Source: Gemmatimonadota bacterium
GTDB taxonomy: Bacteria; Gemmatimonadota; Gemmatimonadetes; Palauibacterales; Palauibacteraceae
Reading direction: 5' to 3'
Assembly: GCA_022820995.1 (NCBI GenBank)
Contig: JAJEEM010000064.1
Coordinates: forward strand, 1 to 64,000
Length of the DNA stretch: 64,000 nucleotides
This document shows, piece by piece, positions 9,995-17,787 of the stretch. The translations under genes and the position numbers were made by a program. A model generated the notes under the pieces. That model saw only the letters and a program-made list of their open reading frames with translations. It did no database searches and was not told the origin of the DNA. The stretch's first letter is position 1, and each line of letters starts with the position of its first letter.

Positions 9995-12871
9995 TCAGCT
10001 CACCTTCTTCTTTCGGGGCCCGTCCTTCTGTTCCAGGAACGGGACGCCGGTCGTGATCCACGCCGGCGCCGGCTCGCCCTTCAGGTAGTGCCCGAACCAC
10101 TCCAGGATGCGGCGCTGGTAGTCGCGCTGGTTCGGCTCCTCCGCGAGTCCGTGGTTCTCGCCCTCGTAGACGAGCATCACAAGCTGTTTCCCGGCGCGCC
10201 GCGCGGCGTTGTAGAACTCGACTCCCTGGTTGAACTCGACGGCACCGTCGTCGGTCCCGAACTCGATGAGGAGCGGCGTGTTCAGATTCTCGATGTGATG
10301 AATCGGCGAGTTGTTGAAGTAGGAATCCCAGTCCTCCCACCACGGGACCTGCATCCGCCCCTGGCTGATCTCGAAGATGCGGGCGTCCGTCCCTCCCGAG
10401 TTCCAGTAGAACGAGAGGTACATGCTCATCAGGTTCGTGAGCGGCGCGCCGGCCACCGCCGCCGCGAACAGGTCGTCCTGGGTGACGAAGAACGTCGTCT
10501 GATACCCGCCCCAGGAGTGGCCGATGAGGCCCACGCGCTCGGCGTCGATCATGCCGGTGGCGACGGCGGCGGCGACGGCCGGGCGGAGCGTCTCGACGTT
10601 GGACTGTCCCGGCCGCCGGTCGCGGTACACGACATCCGGCCTGAACACGAAGTACCCCTCCTGGCTCCAGATCTGGACGTTGTAGTACTGCGTGGGATCG
10701 GGCACCTGGTATTGGTGGAGCGTCTGCGACAGCAACTCGTAGTGGTTAACGATCATCGGATATTCGCGGCCCGGCTCGTAGTTGGCCGGATAGATGAGCG
10801 CGCCCTGGAGCCGGCGTCCCCATTCGTTCTCGTATTCGACGAGTTGGGCCCGGCCCCACGCGTAGTCGTCCTGGAAGGGGTTCGTGGCCGTGACCTGCCG
10901 CGCGTCGTCGAGATCGGGCCCGGCGACGAAATAGTCGGGGGAATCCTCGAACCTCTCCCGGCGGAAGGCGTACACGTCGGCGTCCTCCGCCTTGAGCAGC
11001 CCTCCGAAGCGGGCGTCTTCCCGGATGAGCGGCTCCGGCGTGTCGCCGCGCCGGGCGCGCGAGAACCCGGCTTCCTTCGTCCACTCGCTGTAGGTGGAAT
11101 AGTAGAGCGGCTCGTCGGGATCGAAGGCGTCGGCCTCGGGGTCGAGCCGCACGATGCGGTGCCGGTTCGAGTCCTCGGCGCCGTCGGTGAGGCGCCGGCC
11201 GCCGGATCCGTCGGGGTTCACCTCCCATACGTCGAAGCGGTCGTTCACGAGCATGGCGGCGTCGTCATCCAGCCAGCCGGCGATCCCGAAGCCCGACATC
11301 TGTTCGCGCGTGGGCGTCCGGTCGAGGTCGACGAACGTCCCGCCGAGCCCGGCCGTCACGTTGCGGGTCTCGCCCGTCCTCAGATCGTGGGTCCAGTAGT
11401 CGTCGCCCTCGAACCAGACCGCGTAGCGGCCGCCGGGGCTGCCCCCCATGTCGAGCGTGACCCGCTCCCGGACGACGGCCCGGCTCCCGGTCCGCGCGTC
11501 CACGGCGTAGAGGTCGTGGAACTGCTGTCGGAACATCGCCTCGACGTCGTAGGGCGTCTCGTCGCGGGCCAGCACATGCCGTCCGCCCTCCGCGATCTCG
11601 GCCCGATCCGCGTGATCGCCGCCCAGGAGGATGAATTCGTCCGCCTCGAGGTTCCAGGCCCCGAGGTCGTGCTCACGTCGCAACTGCTGCTCGCGTACGC
11701 GCTGCTGGGGCACCGGGTCCACGTCGAGAGAATGCCAGATCTCGACTCCGGCGCGCTCCTCGTCCTCCGCTGCATCGTCCTCGTCGCCGTCCGCATCCTC
11801 TCCATCGCCGCCGCCCGCGCCCTCGCCGTCGCCGTCTGCGGGGCCCTCCCCGCTGCCGCTCCCGTCGGCCGCGGCGCCGTCTTCCCCCGCTCCACCGGAC
11901 GGGACGTCGGACGGGATCCGCTCCCGGGTGCCGAGGAAGAGTGTGGCCCCATCGTCCGACCACACGGGGGTGCGATGCTCGACGATCCGGGTGCCCGAGG
12001 GAAGCTCGGAGGGCTGGCGAGGATCGAGCGTGAACGCCGCCGGCGTCCCGGAGTCCAGGCCGCGCCAGGCCAGCGCCACGTGCGCCGTGTCCTCGTACGC
12101 CTCGTCATCGAAGGTCTTGAGGACCGCGAGGTCCGGGGCGTCCTCCCGCCAGGTCAGTTCCCGGTAGGTCGCTTCGTCCGCGTCGAGCGACCGGATGCGG
12201 CCCGTACCGGGGTCGTAGAGGCGAACCCCGTTCCCGACCCGGTCCGCCGCGTCGAGCGTCATGGCGAGCAGGTTTCCCCCGTCCTGCCACGCGAGGCCGG
12301 ACACGTTTCCGAAACTCATCGTCCCGCCTCCGGCGAGGTCCCGAACCAGCAGGTCAACGCCGGCGGTCTCGGCCTCGTTCGGGGCGTAGCGGCGAAGGGC
12401 GAGATAGCCGCCACCGTCGGAGAACGAAAACGACTGGATCTCGTCGATGTTCTCGCGTTCCCCGGTCTCGAGGTTGAGGAGTCCAACGTCGTTGCGGACC
12501 GGATCGCCGCGCTCGCGCATGGCGTCGCGCTCGTCGGGGGACACGCCCACAGTGAAGGCGAGCCAGCCGCCATCGCCTCCGAACTCGGGACGCGAACCCT
12601 CGGCCACCGCGACGACCGAATCGGAGTCCGTCCGGTGGATGCGAAGCTCCGAACTCTCGTCAACGCGCCGGACCACGACGGCGAGCCAGAGCCCATCGGG
12701 CGAGAGCGTGGCCTGCCCCAGGCGCTCCCACTTGTCGTAGTCGTCCGGTGCGAGCGTCGGCTTCGCCTGCGCGGTCGCGCCCTGGGGCGAGGCCAGCGCC
12801 GTGCCGAGGATCAGGGCTGCGCCGAGGATCGGGGCGGGAGCCGGTGCGAGCCGGGGGGTGATGCTCCTCAT
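9995..12871 (-). CDS. S9-family prolyl oligopeptidase-like peptidase
   Basis: The chosen ATG has AGGAGGAGA upstream and yields 958 residues with a signal peptide ending near AQA. The N-terminal two-thirds is a TolB/DPP-IV-like propeller. The C-terminal alpha/beta hydrolase has the nucleophile Ser in GHSWGG, Asp in FGTDDGAVEF and His in YEGENHGL, the S9 catalytic triad. Family members cleave oligopeptides, often after proline or acyl residues. A roughly 35-residue Gly/Asp/Glu-rich insert (GEGPADGDGEGAGGG and following) interrupts the propeller and is probably a disordered loop. It is the first gene of a two-gene operon with the propeller protein. Confidence 0.92.
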   Translation of the reverse strand: MRSITPRLAPAPAPILGAALILGTALASPQGATAQAKPTLAPDDYDKWERLGQATLSPDGLWLAVVVRRVDESSELRIHRTDSDSVVAVAEGSRPEFGGDGGWLAFTVGVSPDERDAMRERGDPVRNDVGLLNLETGERENIDEIQSFSFSDGGGYLALRRYAPNEAETAGVDLLVRDLAGGGTMSFGNVSGLAWQDGGNLLAMTLDAADRVGNGVRLYDPGTGRIRSLDADEATYRELTWREDAPDLAVLKTFDDEAYEDTAHVALAWRGLDSGTPAAFTLDPRQPSELPSGTRIVEHRTPVWSDDGATLFLGTRERIPSDVPSGGAGEDGAAADGSGSGEGPADGDGEGAGGGDGEDADGDEDDAAEDEERAGVEIWHSLDVDPVPQQRVREQQLRREHDLGAWNLEADEFILLGGDHADRAEIAEGGRHVLARDETPYDVEAMFRQQFHDLYAVDARTGSRAVVRERVTLDMGGSPGGRYAVWFEGDDYWTHDLRTGETRNVTAGLGGTFVDLDRTPTREQMSGFGIAGWLDDDAAMLVNDRFDVWEVNPDGSGGRRLTDGAEDSNRHRIVRLDPEADAFDPDEPLYYSTYSEWTKEAGFSRARRGDTPEPLIREDARFGGLLKAEDADVYAFRRERFEDSPDYFVAGPDLDDARQVTATNPFQDDYAWGRAQLVEYENEWGRRLQGALIYPANYEPGREYPMIVNHYELLSQTLHQYQVPDPTQYYNVQIWSQEGYFVFRPDVVYRDRRPGQSNVETLRPAVAAAVATGMIDAERVGLIGHSWGGYQTTFFVTQDDLFAAAVAGAPLTNLMSMYLSFYWNSGGTDARIFEISQGRMQVPWWEDWDSYFNNSPIHHIENLNTPLLIEFGTDDGAVEFNQGVEFYNAARRAGKQLVMLVYEGENHGLAEEPNQRDYQRRILEWFGHYLKGEPAPAWITTGVPFLEQKDGPRKKKVS

Positions 12872-13085
12872 TTCAGTGTCTCCTCCTGTGGGTGCGCGAT
12901 GCTTCAACATGCGCCGCCCGCCGCCACCCGGGGCAAGGGCTGGGCGCGGTTCCGGTCGTGCCGAACCTCGGCGCGGGGCGAGGGTAGAATCGTTGAGCTT
13001 CTTTCTACCATCGGTCTTCGGGAGATACCTTGAGGGAGGCGTCGTGAGAGGCGTTGAGGGAGTTGAGGGGAGCGTTGAGAAGTGG

Positions 13086-13346
13086 ATGATGAGCCTGAAC
13101 ATCAAGAACGAGGAGACGTGCCGGCTGGCCGACGAACTGGCCCGGCTGACCGGAGAAACGAAGACGGGAGCGATCACCGTGGCCCTGCGGGAACGCCTGG
13201 AACGCGAGAAACGACAGCGAGACGCCGAGGCGCTCATGCGCGACCTCCGCGCCATCGGCGAGCGTTGCGCGAAGCTGATCGGACCGGGCGTCTCTTCCAC
13301 GGATCACGGCGAGTGGCTCTACGACGAGCATGGACTGCCCAAGTGA
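13086..13346 (+). CDS. vapB: VapB-family antitoxin
   Basis: An 86-residue protein beginning MMSLNIKNEETCRLADELARLTGETKT, the N-terminal signature of Rv0623/PSK-type VapB antitoxins, which bind DNA as ribbon-helix-helix dimers and neutralise the paired PIN RNase. Either of two adjacent ATGs may start it. The C-terminal part (GPGVSSTDHGEWLYDEHGLPK) is the likely toxin-binding tail. Its last codons overlap the toxin start (GTGA), so translation is coupled. Its 5' region runs opposite the promoter side of the S9 peptidase gene. Autoregulation by the VapBC complex is expected from the family. Confidence 0.92.
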   Translation: MMSLNIKNEETCRLADELARLTGETKTGAITVALRERLEREKRQRDAEALMRDLRAIGERCAKLIGPGVSSTDHGEWLYDEHGLPK

Positions 13347-13729
13347 TCATCGATACCTCCGCCATCATGGCGGTTTTGCTGGATGAACCCGATGGACCTC
13401 GCTATCGCCGGGCCATTGCGGAGGCGGCCGCGTGCCGGATCTCGGCGGCGACACTCCTTGAGACCGCCATCGTCGCCGAGAGCAAGGGCGGGATCCGCGC
13501 GGGACATCAGCTCGATCGGCTGATGGATCGGGCGCAGATCGAGATCGTCCCCGTCACTCGCGAGCAAGCCTCGGCGGCGCGGGACGCCTGGCGCTCCTTC
13601 GGCAAGGGGAATTACCGAGCCGGACTTAACCTCGGCGATTGCTTCGCATACGCCCTGGCGCGAACGGCGGGGGAGCCCCTGCTCTTCAAGGGCCGGGGTT
13701 TCGCGCTCACAGATATCGAAGCGGCGTAG
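13343..13729 (+). CDS. vapC: VapC-family PIN-domain toxin
   Basis: A GTG start overlapping the antitoxin stop by 4 nt gives 128 residues. The PIN acidic residues are visible: Asp in IIDTSAIMAVL, Glu in LLETAIV and Asp in NLGDCFAYALA. VapC toxins are Mg-dependent endoribonucleases, usually cutting tRNA or rRNA. Length and motif spacing are normal, and no residue appears lost. It is the first of two PIN modules in 1.4 kb. Confidence 0.93.
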   Translation: MIIDTSAIMAVLLDEPDGPRYRRAIAEAAACRISAATLLETAIVAESKGGIRAGHQLDRLMDRAQIEIVPVTREQASAARDAWRSFGKGNYRAGLNLGDCFAYALARTAGEPLLFKGRGFALTDIEAA

Positions 13730-13802
13730 GGCGACCCCCGGCCGCGGGTGCTGCCCCACCCGACGACGCCCGCGTTGGCGGTGGTCTTGATCATGGATAT
13801 AG

Positions 13803-13819
13803 CTAGACATAATATCTAG
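13803..13819. promoter_or_regulatory. Putative promoter/operator of second TA module
   Basis: The arms CTAGA and TCTAG are separated by 7 nt in a strikingly AT-rich patch that includes -10-like CATAAT. It lies 34 nt upstream of the Phd antitoxin ATG. An autoregulatory operator here would fit the family; binding is inference. Confidence 0.45.
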
Positions 13820-13852
13820 ATAGATACTGACCTCTTGAATCCGGGAGTAGAG

Positions 13853-14107
13853 ATGACGGATTGGCCGCTTTACGATGCGAAGAACCGATTCAGCGCCGTG
13901 GTCGACGCCGCGGTCGCGGGCGAGCCGCAGCGCGTAACGCGCCGGGGCAAGCCGGCCGTGGTCGTAGTCGCCGTCGGAGAGTACGAACGGCTTTGTCGGC
14001 TCGAGAAGGCGACGGCTCCCGGGTTCGCCGAACTGCTGCTCTCAATGCCCGACGGCGGGGACACGCTGGAGCGGCCCCGAGTGAGACCCCGGCGTGTAGA
14101 GTTCTAG
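13853..14107 (+). CDS. Phd/YefM-family antitoxin
   Basis: An 84-residue antitoxin. The ATG with GGGAG about 6 nt upstream is preferred over the upstream TTG used in the ORF track. MTDWPLYDAKNRFSAVVDAAVAGEPQ followed by VTRRGKPAVVVVAVGEYERL is the Phd/YefM DNA-binding fold, which dimerises on the operator. The tail (LLLSMPDGGDTLERP) should wrap the toxin. The stop shares one base with the PIN gene start (TAGTG). The next gene is VapC-like, a common Phd-PIN pairing. Confidence 0.92.
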   Translation: MTDWPLYDAKNRFSAVVDAAVAGEPQRVTRRGKPAVVVVAVGEYERLCRLEKATAPGFAELLLSMPDGGDTLERPRVRPRRVEF

Positions 14108-14514
14108 TGTTCCTCCTGGACACGGACGTGCTCTCGGCTCACCGCAGGCCGGAACGGGCGCCCGCCATCGCGGACTGGCTGGCCCGCCAGCGGGCGGTGG
14201 ACCTCCACCTCAGCGTCATATCGATCGGCGAGATCGAGCGCGGGATCGCTTTGCAGCGTCTCCGGGACCCTGACTTCGCTCGGGCTCTCGCCAGGTGGCT
14301 GGATCGTTTGCTCCTGCTGCATGGTGATCGGCTCATCGGCATCGACGCGGCGACGGCGCGGCGCTGGGGGCAGCTCTCGGCTTCGATCGGCCATGAAGGA
14401 TCGGATCTGCTCATCGCGGCCACGGCCCTGGAGCACGGCTTGACCGTGGTCACGCGGAACGTCCGGCACTTCGAGCCGACGGGCGTGCGCGTGCTGGATC
14501 CTTCCGAAGGGTAG
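14107..14514 (+). CDS. vapC: PIN-domain toxin (FitB/VapC type)
   Basis: A GTG start overlapping the antitoxin stop gives 135 residues. PIN motifs are FLLDTDVLSA, SVISIGEIERGI and EGSDLLIAATALEHGL, then TRNVRHF, which is the FitB-like arrangement. A Mg-dependent RNase toxin is expected. It forms a two-gene operon with the Phd antitoxin and ends 21 nt before the convergent uracil-DNA glycosylase gene. Confidence 0.93.
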   Translation: MFLLDTDVLSAHRRPERAPAIADWLARQRAVDLHLSVISIGEIERGIALQRLRDPDFARALARWLDRLLLLHGDRLIGIDAATARRWGQLSASIGHEGSDLLIAATALEHGLTVVTRNVRHFEPTGVRVLDPSEG

Positions 14515-14535
14515 CCCCGTCCCCACCGGGGCGGC

Positions 14536-15222
14536 TCACGGTCTGACGAGTTCGGCGGCGCGGGTCCAGATGGCGTCGAACATGGGCTCGGTGAGCGTGC
14601 CCGTGAAGGTGTTCTGCTGGCTCGGGTGGTAGGAGCCGATGAGCAGACGGCGCCCGACCGCGACCTCCACCCCGTGGCCGAATCGCGGCGCCGGCCGCGG
14701 GACCGCTTCCCCGCGTTCGCGGAAGATCCTGAGCAGCGCCGAGAACGAGAACCCGCCCAGCGCGACGATCGCGCGGGCGTCGGCGAAGAAGTCCAGTTCG
14801 CGCTCGAGGTAGGCGCGGCACCGTTCGCGCTCCCCCGCGGTCGGCTTGTTCGCGGGCGGAGCGCAGCGCACGGCGGCGGTCACCCAGGCGTTCCGGAGCA
14901 CCAGCCCGTCGTCGCGGCCGGTCGAGTCGGGCTGCGAGGCGAACCCCGCGCGGTGCAGGGCGCGATAGAGCCAGTCGCCCGACCGGTCACCGGTGAACAT
15001 GCGCCCGGTCCGGTTGGCGCCGTGCGCGGCCGGGGCGAGTCCGACGATGAGGAGGCGCGCGGCCGGATCGCCGAAGCCCGGCACCGGACGACCCCAGTAG
15101 GTGTCGTCGCGGAAGGCGGCCCGGCGTTCCCGCGCCACCCGCTCGCGCCACTCGACGAGCCGCGGACACAGCCGGCAGGCCGTGACCTCCCGTTCGATCG
15201 CGGCGAGGGCCGTGTCCGTCAA
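14536..15222 (-). CDS. Type-5 uracil-DNA glycosylase
   Basis: A 228-residue glycosylase. A Cys-rich N-terminus ([10 protein letters not shown], and CAPP later) is consistent with the Fe-S cluster of families 4 and 5. Motif [19 protein letters not shown], with Ala-Pro-Ala where family 4 has an acidic residue, and C-terminal [12 protein letters not shown] mark family 5 (UDGb), which removes uracil and some deaminated purines from DNA. The start is inferred as TTG overlapping the HAD stop (TTGA), because no ATG fits and the sequence upstream belongs to the HAD gene in another frame. Confidence 0.9.
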   Translation of the reverse strand: MTDTALAAIEREVTACRLCPRLVEWRERVARERRAAFRDDTYWGRPVPGFGDPAARLLIVGLAPAAHGANRTGRMFTGDRSGDWLYRALHRAGFASQPDSTGRDDGLVLRNAWVTAAVRCAPPANKPTAGERERCRAYLERELDFFADARAIVALGGFSFSALLRIFRERGEAVPRPAPRFGHGVEVAVGRRLLIGSYHPSQQNTFTGTLTEPMFDAIWTRAAELVRP

Positions 15223-15920
15223 GCGCCGCCCGGCCGCGGACGGCCGTACTTCAGCCGGTAGAGCACGGTCTCGAGCCGCTGCGACCAGCGGACCGGGGCC
15301 GGAAAGCTCGCCCGGTGCAGCGTGGGCACCTTCACCGACCGGACGCCCGCCAGGTTCGCCGACGCGATGTCCGTGAAGTACTGGTCCCCCACCATCAGCG
15401 CGGCCGCCGGACGGTCCGCGACGTTCAGTTCCTCGAGCGCGGCCTGCACGAGCCCGCGGCTCGGCTTGCGAATCGGCCGCAACTCGGGCGGAGGCCGGCC
15501 GCCATCGGACGAAGCCGCCGCCGCGCCGGGGCCGCGCCACGACTCGCGCGGTCCGCGGCGGACCCGGAACGCCGCCCCCGCCCCGGTCTCGTATCCCAGC
15601 ATGACCGGGGTCGCCGGGAAGATCTCCCCCAGCTCGGCGAAGCGTGCCTCCTGGCAGTTGGAGACGATCGCGTGCCGCAGCCCCGGAGTTCGGAGCAGAT
15701 CCTCGAACCCGGCTGCGAGCGCCGGATCCACCCCCCCCGCGTGGTGGGCCATCAGCGTCCCATCCACATCCCACAGGACGGCCTCGACGCCCAGCTCGCG
15801 CAGGCGTCCGGCATTCAGATCCTTCACCGAACCGAGGTGGAACGTCGGGCGGATTTCCCGCAGGAGTCCCGCGAGACGCGGGAGGAGGCGCCGCGCCGTC
15901 TGCATCCAGGTCGCACTCAT
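15219..15920 (-). CDS. HAD-family hydrolase (YqeG-like)
   Basis: A 233-residue haloacid-dehalogenase phosphatase. Motif I is [12 protein letters not shown], motif [10 protein letters not shown], motif III RKPSRG and motif [15 protein letters not shown] minimal or absent cap and a GDQ-type motif IV are like YqeG/PGP phosphatases. Residues about 130-160 ([19 protein letters not shown]) form a low-complexity insert. It is translationally coupled to the downstream uracil-DNA glycosylase by TTGA. The substrate cannot be read from sequence. Confidence 0.88.
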   Translation of the reverse strand: MSATWMQTARRLLPRLAGLLREIRPTFHLGSVKDLNAGRLRELGVEAVLWDVDGTLMAHHAGGVDPALAAGFEDLLRTPGLRHAIVSNCQEARFAELGEIFPATPVMLGYETGAGAAFRVRRGPRESWRGPGAAAASSDGGRPPPELRPIRKPSRGLVQAALEELNVADRPAAALMVGDQYFTDIASANLAGVRSVKVPTLHRASFPAPVRWSQRLETVLYRLKYGRPRPGGA

Positions 15921-15960
15921 CGGGTCGCCCTCACAGTGGCGTCCCGTGCGGTCGGCCGCG

Positions 15961-17637
15961 TCAGTCCGCCCCCAGGATGGGATCCTTCTCGCCCGTCATC
16001 TCCCAGCGGGTGAGGACGATGGGGATGACGCCGGCGTCGTAGAAGGCATCGAAGAATCGCTTCACGCTGAAATCCTCGCCTTCCTGGATGGCGTACTCCG
16101 CGATCAGTTCCTCGATCTGGATCTTCCCGGTCACGTAGCTCGTCCCGTACCCCGGCTGCCGCAGGTAGAGGCTCTGCTCGCCGCGCACGAGGGCGCCGTC
16201 CGGCAGCCACCCCCGCGGCGTCCATTTCATCGCGTGGGCCACCGCCTCCTCCATGTCGAACACGCCGCCGTGCAGGTAGAGACCGCTCAGCGCCCGCGCG
16301 GCCCGCTGCGCCAGCATGATCCACGTGAGCTCGCGGGAGCGGGGCGAGCCTTCGAGCAGCCCGAGGTGCATGAACATCTCCTCCACGCCCGTCGCGAGGC
16401 CCTCCGAACGGGCGTCGAAGATGTTGTAGAGGGATGGCGTGGCCCGGATGGGACTGGCGTGAGGGTCCACCCGCAGACGCGCGAGTTCGATCCAGTGGTG
16501 CATGTGCGGCCGGAAGGAGTCCGGATCGCGGTAGTTCACCTCGGAGAAGAAGTTCCGGATCTCGCCGGGCTCGGCGGGCGTGAAGCTCCCGTTCACGGCG
16601 CGGAGGGCCGGGTCCATCCACTCTTCCGTCGTCTCCACCTCCTCCTCGTCCAGGAAGCGCATGTAGCGGTCGACGGACTCGTTCAGCCTCCGGTCGTATT
16701 CCTCGGCCGAAGCGATGCGCTCGAGTTCCGGCAGATCCCGGTTGCGGTTCTCCTCCAGCCGCATCGAAGCGTGGGCGCGGGCGAGTTCGCGCCGCATGAT
16801 CGTGACCTGTTCCTCCCACGAATACGGGACGAGGTGCACGTTCTGCATGTACCACGTGTAGTTCTCCCGCCCCACGCCGGAGGGTCCGGTGCGGGAGGGC
16901 GCCTCCTCCTCCACCCACGCGATGAACGCCTCCGAGGCGGCGCGCGCGTCGGCGATGGACCCGTCGAGCGCGGCGCTCGTTCCGGCGACCCGCGCCGCGA
17001 GGTCGTCGAGGTCCCGCACCTGACCCCGAAAGGCGCGGACGCCGCCCAACCAGAGGTCCCGGGCGTTCGAGTCCGCGAGGTTTTCGCGGGCCTGTCCGAG
17101 GAGCGCCGGGATCGCGCCGATGCGACCGGCGAGTTCGGCGGCATCCGCCTCCGAGAGCGGGTAATCGTAGGTCCAGAGGTCGATCCAGCCGTGGATGACC
17201 GGCCCCTCGTGGGCCGGCACGTCGCTCTCCGCCGCGAAGATCGTCACGTAGAAGCCGGGGTCCCGCGCCCAGGGGCGGCGCACGCGGTGATCGAAGTCGA
17301 GTCCGTTCATCTCGGCGCGGACCAGGTGCCAGTCGATCCGTTCCGCCACGGACCAATCCTCCGGGGCAGCGCTGCCCAGCCGCGCCTGCCACTGCGGGAG
17401 TTCCTGCTGCTGCCCCGCCATGGCCGCCGCCGAGTAGTCCGGCACGCCATCCACGAACTCGGGGCGTTCGAATGCCCGCCACTCGTCGAACAGATTCACG
17501 AGGTCGGCGTGGGAGTCCGGACCCGCCGCCGCAACCGAATCCACCGGATCCGGCGCCACCTGCACGAGAAGGATGACGAGGGCGAGAACCGCGATTCCCG
17601 TAAGGATGAACGATGGTCGGAGTCGGCTGCGTGCCAT
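15961..17637 (-). CDS. DUF885-family secreted protein
   Basis: The ATG with AGGAGGCACC upstream gives 558 residues. The N-terminus (SFILTGIAVLALVILLVQV) is a signal anchor. The helical body, with motifs such as NYTWYMQNVHLVPYSW and the C-terminal SLYLRQPGYGTSYVTGKIQIE, matches DUF885, a family often annotated as metallopeptidase-like. The HE-x-x-PGHH motif seen in many members is not apparent; the equivalent region reads GVEEMFMHLGLLEG. It may be a divergent or inactive member. The gene is divergent from the TonB receptor, separated by about 150 bp. Confidence 0.8.
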   Translation of the reverse strand: MARSRLRPSFILTGIAVLALVILLVQVAPDPVDSVAAAGPDSHADLVNLFDEWRAFERPEFVDGVPDYSAAAMAGQQQELPQWQARLGSAAPEDWSVAERIDWHLVRAEMNGLDFDHRVRRPWARDPGFYVTIFAAESDVPAHEGPVIHGWIDLWTYDYPLSEADAAELAGRIGAIPALLGQARENLADSNARDLWLGGVRAFRGQVRDLDDLAARVAGTSAALDGSIADARAASEAFIAWVEEEAPSRTGPSGVGRENYTWYMQNVHLVPYSWEEQVTIMRRELARAHASMRLEENRNRDLPELERIASAEEYDRRLNESVDRYMRFLDEEEVETTEEWMDPALRAVNGSFTPAEPGEIRNFFSEVNYRDPDSFRPHMHHWIELARLRVDPHASPIRATPSLYNIFDARSEGLATGVEEMFMHLGLLEGSPRSRELTWIMLAQRAARALSGLYLHGGVFDMEEAVAHAMKWTPRGWLPDGALVRGEQSLYLRQPGYGTSYVTGKIQIEELIAEYAIQEGEDFSVKRFFDAFYDAGVIPIVLTRWEMTGEKDPILGAD

Positions 17638-17787
17638 GGTGCCTCCTGGAGGGTGTAACCCGCGGATCGTTTGACGCATAATGATACCAGAGGAGGTTTC
17701 CAGGAAATCCGCGAGCTGTCGAGAGCGCCGAGGCACCGGGTCCGTATGCCCCCCGGGGAAAGGCGCTCCGACGAAGGACGAAAGATC

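Noticed and set aside
7449-13033. Long plus-strand ORFs of 879 and 1032 residues opposite the propeller and S9 genes
   Set aside because: They are antisense frames of high-GC genes with shadow-type composition and no domains. The minus-strand genes have signals, motifs and ribosome sites.
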